Made by a program: the position numbers and the translations under genes
Origin: Methylobacterium sp. WL119
GTDB lineage: Bacteria; Pseudomonadota; Alphaproteobacteria; Rhizobiales; Beijerinckiaceae
Length of the DNA: 58,851 bases
Reading direction: 5' to 3'
Assembly (NCBI RefSeq): GCF_008039875.1
Contig: NZ_VRUU01000021.1
Location: forward strand, 1-58,851
Shown: positions 55,204 through 58,851 of the stretch, piece after piece
Position numbering within the stretch: position 1 is the stretch's first letter
Layout of the letters: each line of letters begins with the position of its first letter
The notes under the pieces: model-generated
The model's input: only the letters and a program-made list of their open reading frames with translations
Told to the model about the DNA's origin: nothing
Database searches by the model: none

Positions 55204-55479
55204 ATGACGTTGCGTTTCGTTGCCGTCGCGGCCGCTCTCGTCATCGGCGTTTCCGCCCCCGTCTCGTCCGCGCGCGCGTTCAGCTACGAGGCCCCCGTCG
55301 ACCGCTTCGCGCCGCCGTCCCCCTCTGACGACCTGACCACGGGTTCGGTCGGGATCGGCGTCGACGGCACGCCGCGCACCGGCGGGTGCGTGCCGAGCTC
55401 GGCGAGCGAGGGCGACGCCAACCGGCAGACCCGGCCGGTGAGGCAGTACGGCCAGACCAGCGGCGGCAGCCGTTGCTGA
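55204..55479 (+). CDS. Small exported hypothetical protein
   Basis: A 91-residue protein with signal peptide (MTLRFVAVAAALVIGVSAPV, then SSARA) and a polar, low-complexity mature part with two Cys, one in TGGCVPSS and one at the very end (GGSRC). The ATG lies within ATCCTCATG, without a strong ribosome site. Function unknown. Confidence 0.55.
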   Translation: MTLRFVAVAAALVIGVSAPVSSARAFSYEAPVDRFAPPSPSDDLTTGSVGIGVDGTPRTGGCVPSSASEGDANRQTRPVRQYGQTSGGSRC

Positions 55480-55505
55480 GCGGGAAGCGGACCGGGATCG
55501 AGACC

Positions 55506-55598
55506 ATGACGCTGTTCGACGACGCGATGATCGGCGCCTTCGTCTGCGGCCTCGTCGTCACCGCCTACGGCTCCGTCAGCGTTCCGATGGCGCTCTGA
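55506..55598 (+). CDS. Tiny membrane peptide (30 residues), possible
   Basis: MTLFDDAMIGAFVCGLVVTA followed by ten more hydrophobic residues. One helix, 26 bases after the previous gene on the same strand. Supported only by its hydrophobic pattern. Confidence 0.35.
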   Translation: MTLFDDAMIGAFVCGLVVTAYGSVSVPMAL

Positions 55599-56033
55599 CG
55601 GACGGCGCCCATCGTTCTCGCGAGCCGAAGAGGACGCGGTCCCCCTCTCCCCAGCGGGAGAGGGGCCGCGCTGAGCTTCGACGATGCATCCGCGCCCTCG
55701 GCCGGGACGCCGCGGCGCGCCGCCGGCTGCCGCCGCCCGAAGTCCAGACCGTCAGGTTTCGAACATTGGAATGTAACCAGATGTATCAAGGTTGCGAAAA
55801 ACATACAAATTGACAAAGTCGCCAGCTTGACCATAAGATGATGTCGCGGCCTATGGTGATGAATTCTAGGTGAATGTCTTTTTCAGACTTGATTAAACCG
55901 CCCGGCCCTAGCACCCGTAGCCACGGCGACGGACCTGGCGTCCGCGACGCACCGGAGGCCTGAGGGCCGCGCCCGGTCGTTCGCAGGCGGTCGGGTCGCG
56001 AGGCGTCGCCCCGCTTTGCCAGGACGGCCGACG
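55599..56033. other. Intergenic stretch upstream of nepR-ecfG
   Basis: About 430 bases. A CT/GA-rich hairpin lies at 55642-55665, followed by an AT-rich segment (55755-55900) that should carry the stress-operon promoter. I could not find a clear GGAAC-N-CGTT EcfG-type promoter. Confidence 0.4.
55642..55665. repeat. CCCTCTCC/GGAGAGGG hairpin, intergenic repeat type
   Basis: CCCCTCTCCC (55642-55651) pairs with GGGAGAGGGG (55656-55665) around CAGC. I recall similar CCCTCTCC hairpins between genes in GC-rich proteobacteria; it may also end transcription. Confidence 0.6.
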
Positions 56034-56279
56034 ATGCACGACATCTCCGACGAACGCGGTGCCGACGACGCGATCGGGCGCGTGGCCGGCGATGCCGTGC
56101 CGACGCCCGAGCGGCGGCCGCGCGGCGGCGACCGGCGGCTCGATCCGGAGACGCGGCGCCGGATCGGGCGCAGCCTGCGGGTGCTCTACGCGGGCCTGCT
56201 CGCCCAGCCGATCCCCGAGCGGTTCGAGGCGCTCGTCGCGGAATTCGCCGCCCGGTCGGAAAAGGAATCCACGCGATGA
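56034..56279 (+). CDS. nepR: NepR, anti-sigma factor of the general stress response
   Basis: An 81-residue protein. The conserved NepR core is RIGRSLRVLYAGLLAQPIPE followed by RFEALVAEF; the flanks are disordered and charged. NepR holds sigma factor EcfG until the phosphorylated anti-anti-sigma protein PhyR binds NepR and frees EcfG. The gene overlaps ecfG by the four bases ATGA, giving coupled translation. ATG 56034 has AGGA upstream; an in-frame TTG at 56016 is less likely. phyR is not in the window. Confidence 0.9.
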   Translation: MHDISDERGADDAIGRVAGDAVPTPERRPRGGDRRLDPETRRRIGRSLRVLYAGLLAQPIPERFEALVAEFAARSEKESTR

Positions 56280-56851
56280 TCCAGGCCTGTGCCCCCGTCG
56301 GAACGCCCGCCGGCGCCGACGCCGAGATGCGCGACCTCCTGCTCGGCGCGATCCCGGCGCTGCGCGCCTTCGCCTTCTCGCTGACCTACGATTTCGACCG
56401 CACCGACGACCTCGTGCAGGACACGCTGATGCGGGCCTGGACCAAGGCCGAGAGTTTCCGCCGCGGCACCAACCTCACGGCGTGGCTGTTCACGATCCTG
56501 CGCAACCTGTTCTATTCCGAGCAGCGCAAGCGCAAGCGCGAGATCGAGGATGCCGACGGCGGCCATGCCGGGCGGCTGACCAGCCTGCCCGAGCAGGAGG
56601 TCCGCGTGGAGATGCGCGCTTTCCAGAGCGCGCTGAACCTGCTGCCGCTGGCCCAGCGCGAGGCGCTGGTCCTCGTCGGCGCGCAGAGCTTCACCTACGA
56701 GGAGGCGGCCGAGATCTGCGGGGTCGCCGTCGGCACGATCAAGAGCCGGGTCAGCCGCGCGCGCGGGCGGCTGATCGAGAGCCTCGGCATGGACGACGCC
56801 GGCGACGTCGGCACCGACGCCCGCACCCGCGCCGCCCTCGACGCCCGCTGA
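56276..56851 (+). CDS. ecfG: EcfG-type RNA polymerase sigma factor
   Basis: A 191-residue ECF sigma factor of the general stress response. Region 2 is visible as FDRTDDLVQDTLMRAWTKAE and SFRRGTNLTAWLFTILRNLF, region 4 as LPLAQREALVLVGAQSFTYE and EAAEICGVAVGTIKSRVSRA. A linker (SEQRKRKREIEDADGGHAGR) is characteristic of EcfG. It is translationally coupled to nepR. A short GC hairpin follows its stop. Confidence 0.93.
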   Translation: MIQACAPVGTPAGADAEMRDLLLGAIPALRAFAFSLTYDFDRTDDLVQDTLMRAWTKAESFRRGTNLTAWLFTILRNLFYSEQRKRKREIEDADGGHAGRLTSLPEQEVRVEMRAFQSALNLLPLAQREALVLVGAQSFTYEEAAEICGVAVGTIKSRVSRARGRLIESLGMDDAGDVGTDARTRAALDAR

Positions 56852-56855
56852 TCGC

Positions 56856-56872
56856 CGCCCCGGATCGGGGCG
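56856..56872 (+). terminator. Short GC hairpin after ecfG
   Basis: CGCCCCG (56856-56862) pairs with CGGGGCG (56866-56872) around GAT, starting five bases after the ecfG stop. There is no T-run. Confidence 0.4.
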
Positions 56873-57020
56873 GGGGCATGACGTCGCGGCATGTTCGCTG
56901 AGGTTCAAGTTATCGTTGAGGTTTCGGGAATATAATTCTCGGGCAGGACCATAATCGAAACGAAGGCTTTACGGATCTGCAAGACATCGCATCGTAGACC
57001 CTCCCCTTGGGAGCTCTGCG

Positions 57021-58064
57021 ATGCGATGGAAGCTCGGCGGCGGTATCGCCGCAATTGTGATGCTCGGTGCGGTTTGCGGTCCGGCCACGAGCGGACCGGC
57101 GGCGCAGCGGGCCGCCTGGCGCGAGGCCTATGCCCCGCCTTCCGCGATCCCGTTCCCGGAGACCAATCCCTACGCCCAGGCCAAGGCGGAACTCGGCCGA
57201 AAGCTGTTCTTCGATCCGATCCTGTCGGCCGACCGCGACCGGGCCTGCGTGACCTGCCACCTGCCCGACCTCGCCTGGGCGGACGGGCGCAAGCGCGCGC
57301 CGGCCCGCAACGATTCCGACATGGACCTGCGGACGCCGAGCCTGCTCAACATCGCCTGGCAGGAGGGCCGCCTCGGCTGGGACGGCAAGTTCCGCGACCT
57401 CGAGAGCGTCGCCTTCGTCCCGATCAGCGCGCCCGGCAACATGGGCCTGCCCGCCGACGACGCGGTGGCGCGCCTGTCGGCGGATGCCGCCTATGCCGCC
57501 GCCTTCGCCGAGGCCTTCGCCGATCCCGGCGTCACCAAGGACCGGATCGAGGCGGCGCTCGCCACCTTCCAGCGCCTGATTGTGTCCGGCGTGAGCCCGT
57601 TCGACCGCTGGATCGCGGGCGACGAGACGGCGATCCCGGTCGTCGCCAAGCGCGGCTTCGACCTGTTCAACGGCCGTGCGAACTGCGCCGCCTGCCATGG
57701 CGGCTGGGCCTTCACCGACGGCTCGTTCCACGACATCGGCACGGCGACCGGCGCGGATCTCGGACGCGGGCGCTTCGTGCCGAGCTCGGAGGCCCTGCGC
57801 TACGCCTTCAAGACCCCCGGGCTGCGCGAGGTCGCCGGCCGCGGCGCCTACATGCACGACGGATCGATCGCGACGCTGGAGGCGGTGATCGATCTCTACG
57901 ACCGCGGCGGCATCGCACGCCCGAGCCGCTCGCCGGAGATCCGCCCGCTGAACCTCACGGGCGCGGAGAAGGCCGACCTGCTGGCCTTCCTGCAGACGCT
58001 CACCGCGCCGGCCGGGAACGACCGCGCCCTCGCGGACCTGACCGGCGACGCGCCGAAGCCGTAA
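57021..58064 (+). CDS. Di-haem cytochrome c peroxidase/MauG-family protein
   Basis: A 347-residue exported protein with a signal region (MRWKLGGGIAAIVMLGAVCG) and two c-type haem sites, CVTCH (residues 76-80) and CAACH (222-226). Family marks ELGRKLFFDPILSADRD, RTPSLLNIAWQEGRLGWDGK and FKTPGLREVAGRGAYMHDGS are present. Such enzymes reduce hydrogen peroxide or, in MauG, modify methylamine dehydrogenase. No mau genes are near, so a general peroxidase-like role is more likely. It stands alone, 170 bases after ecfG, where it might belong to the stress regulon. Confidence 0.9.
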   Translation: MRWKLGGGIAAIVMLGAVCGPATSGPAAQRAAWREAYAPPSAIPFPETNPYAQAKAELGRKLFFDPILSADRDRACVTCHLPDLAWADGRKRAPARNDSDMDLRTPSLLNIAWQEGRLGWDGKFRDLESVAFVPISAPGNMGLPADDAVARLSADAAYAAAFAEAFADPGVTKDRIEAALATFQRLIVSGVSPFDRWIAGDETAIPVVAKRGFDLFNGRANCAACHGGWAFTDGSFHDIGTATGADLGRGRFVPSSEALRYAFKTPGLREVAGRGAYMHDGSIATLEAVIDLYDRGGIARPSRSPEIRPLNLTGAEKADLLAFLQTLTAPAGNDRALADLTGDAPKP

Positions 58065-58160
58065 CCGGGCCGGACGGCGGCCGCGGCCCCGGATGCGTCC
58101 GCGGCGGCGTCGCCGGCAGCATCGTCGCGCGCCCCTCGATCCACCTCGCTGGGGAATGCC

Positions 58161-58322
58161 CTAGCGGAACAGCGGCAGCCCAGCGCCGAGCAGGGCGAGG
58201 CCGGTCACCAGAAGCACGCCGCCGCAGGATTCGAAGGTGGCGGCGCGCAGGCCCGCACGCGGCGCGAAGCCGGCCAGCCCGATCCCGGCACCGAGGCTCG
58301 CGAGACTTGCCAAGCCGATCAT
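58161..58322 (-). CDS. Small two-helix membrane protein
   Basis: A 53-residue frame (MIGLASLASLGAGIGLAGFA, then CGGVLLVTGLALLGAGLPLF) with two Gly/Leu-rich helices. A longer in-frame start exists upstream but adds polar sequence unlike a membrane protein. Function unknown. Confidence 0.5.
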   Translation of the reverse strand: MIGLASLASLGAGIGLAGFAPRAGLRAATFESCGGVLLVTGLALLGAGLPLFR

Positions 58323-58622
58323 CCGCAATCCCCCCACGCTTGGTCCGGCCGGCGATGTCGGGTTCCGGCCGCGCCAGGATCGCCGGCCAACACTGAGCGA
58401 AGTCTTGCGCGGCCGTCCGAAGAGCTGGGAATCCGCGTCCATGCTGAATGGCGCGTTGCCCGGCACGGCGCCCTAGACGGGATTCGCTTTCAGCCGATTC
58501 TACCCGGCACCCACAGCGTTAACCTTTTCGACACGGACGTTAACAAACCCTTGGCAAAATCCGGCGGCTTAGTTCTAAATGCATCGGTAAGCACTGTTCT
58601 GACCCGTTGTGACGAGGCTTCG

Positions 58623-58851
58623 ATGCGGACCTTTGAGTGGCGTTGCTCTTCTCCGTTTCTTGCCGGCGCCCTAGCCCTTCCCGCGACCCTGCTCGCCAGC
58701 AGCGAGGCTAGCGCCCATGTAAAATGGTTCTGCGCCTACGACGTCGCCGGCCAGCCCCGCGGCCTCGAGCAGGTGCTCTGCCTCGATTTCGAGTGGCTCG
58801 TCGGCCTGTCGGTCCTGTGCCTGATGTTCGGGTGCCTCGCCGAGGGCACCC
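58623..58851 (+). CDS. Membrane protein, cut by the window end
   Basis: The first 76 residues only. A signal-like helix (FLAGALALPATLLASSEASA) is followed by HVKWFCAYDVAGQPRGLEQV and the start of another helix (WLVGLSVLCLMFGCLAEGT). The segment AHVKWF after a cleavable helix recalls DoxX-related membrane proteins of alphaproteobacteria. GAGG precedes the ATG. The region just before it is AT-richer and should hold its promoter. Confidence 0.65.
   Translation, partial: MRTFEWRCSSPFLAGALALPATLLASSEASAHVKWFCAYDVAGQPRGLEQVLCLDFEWLVGLSVLCLMFGCLAEGT

Noticed and set aside
1..58851. Search by eye for CRISPR arrays and ribosomal RNA
   Set aside because: No regularly spaced repeats of 25-40 bases and no rRNA-like segments were noticed.

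Overview
The window looks like a chromosomal segment of a high-GC alphaproteobacterium, most likely Methylobacterium or a close relative. Support comes from the NepR-EcfG stress pair, the split proton-translocating transhydrogenase (three pnt genes) behind an aa3-oxidase subunit IV gene, two MucR-family regulators, a DUF3768 protein and the GC-rich codon use. No ribosomal RNA and no CRISPR array is visible.

Left edge (1-5.7 kb): a minus-strand type I secretion locus. A HlyB-type ABC exporter and a HlyD-type adaptor are followed by two small AT-rich genes, a predicted membrane protein and a Gly/Ala-rich hydrophobic protein that could be immunity partner and cargo. An IS3-family element (4489-5736) has removed the start of the exporter gene and, on its other side, the end of a DUF262/DUF1524 (GmrSD-like) restriction gene. 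There is no target duplication, so a deletion or rearrangement occurred here.

Accessory region (5.7-40.1 kb): mixed, often AT-richer DNA with many small or broken genes. It holds DUF3768 and DUF6894 proteins, two MucR-like regulators without zinc-binding cysteines, a membrane diguanylate cyclase, an AraC regulator, a membrane protein fused to a hotdog thioesterase, a PAS-GGDEF-EAL protein and a serine recombinase. A catabolic cluster of three exported proteins follows (LigJ-like amidohydrolase with Tat signal, NHL propeller, orphan TAXI binding protein). Then come a PD-(D/E)XK-type protein, an integrase scrap and a 1358-residue nuclease-STAND-helical-repeat protein of antiviral Avs type. The last part holds a BrkB-type membrane protein, an ImmA/IrrE peptidase, a WYL-like and a phage-like pair, and a DEDDh exonuclease broken by an amber codon. 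The region stops at the 3' end of a tRNA-Thr gene, a classic island insertion point.

Right part (40.2-58.9 kb): compact, uniformly GC-rich core. It has several small exported proteins, a subtilisin-type autotransporter, an ABC1/UbiB kinase, aa3 oxidase subunit IV with pntAA-pntAB-pntB, an HWE-type GAF sensor kinase, recJ, nepR-ecfG, a di-haem peroxidase and a membrane gene cut by the window end.

The main functional themes are phage defence (STAND nuclease, broken GmrSD-like gene, small nuclease), c-di-GMP signalling, an exported catabolic module, and core energy and stress functions.
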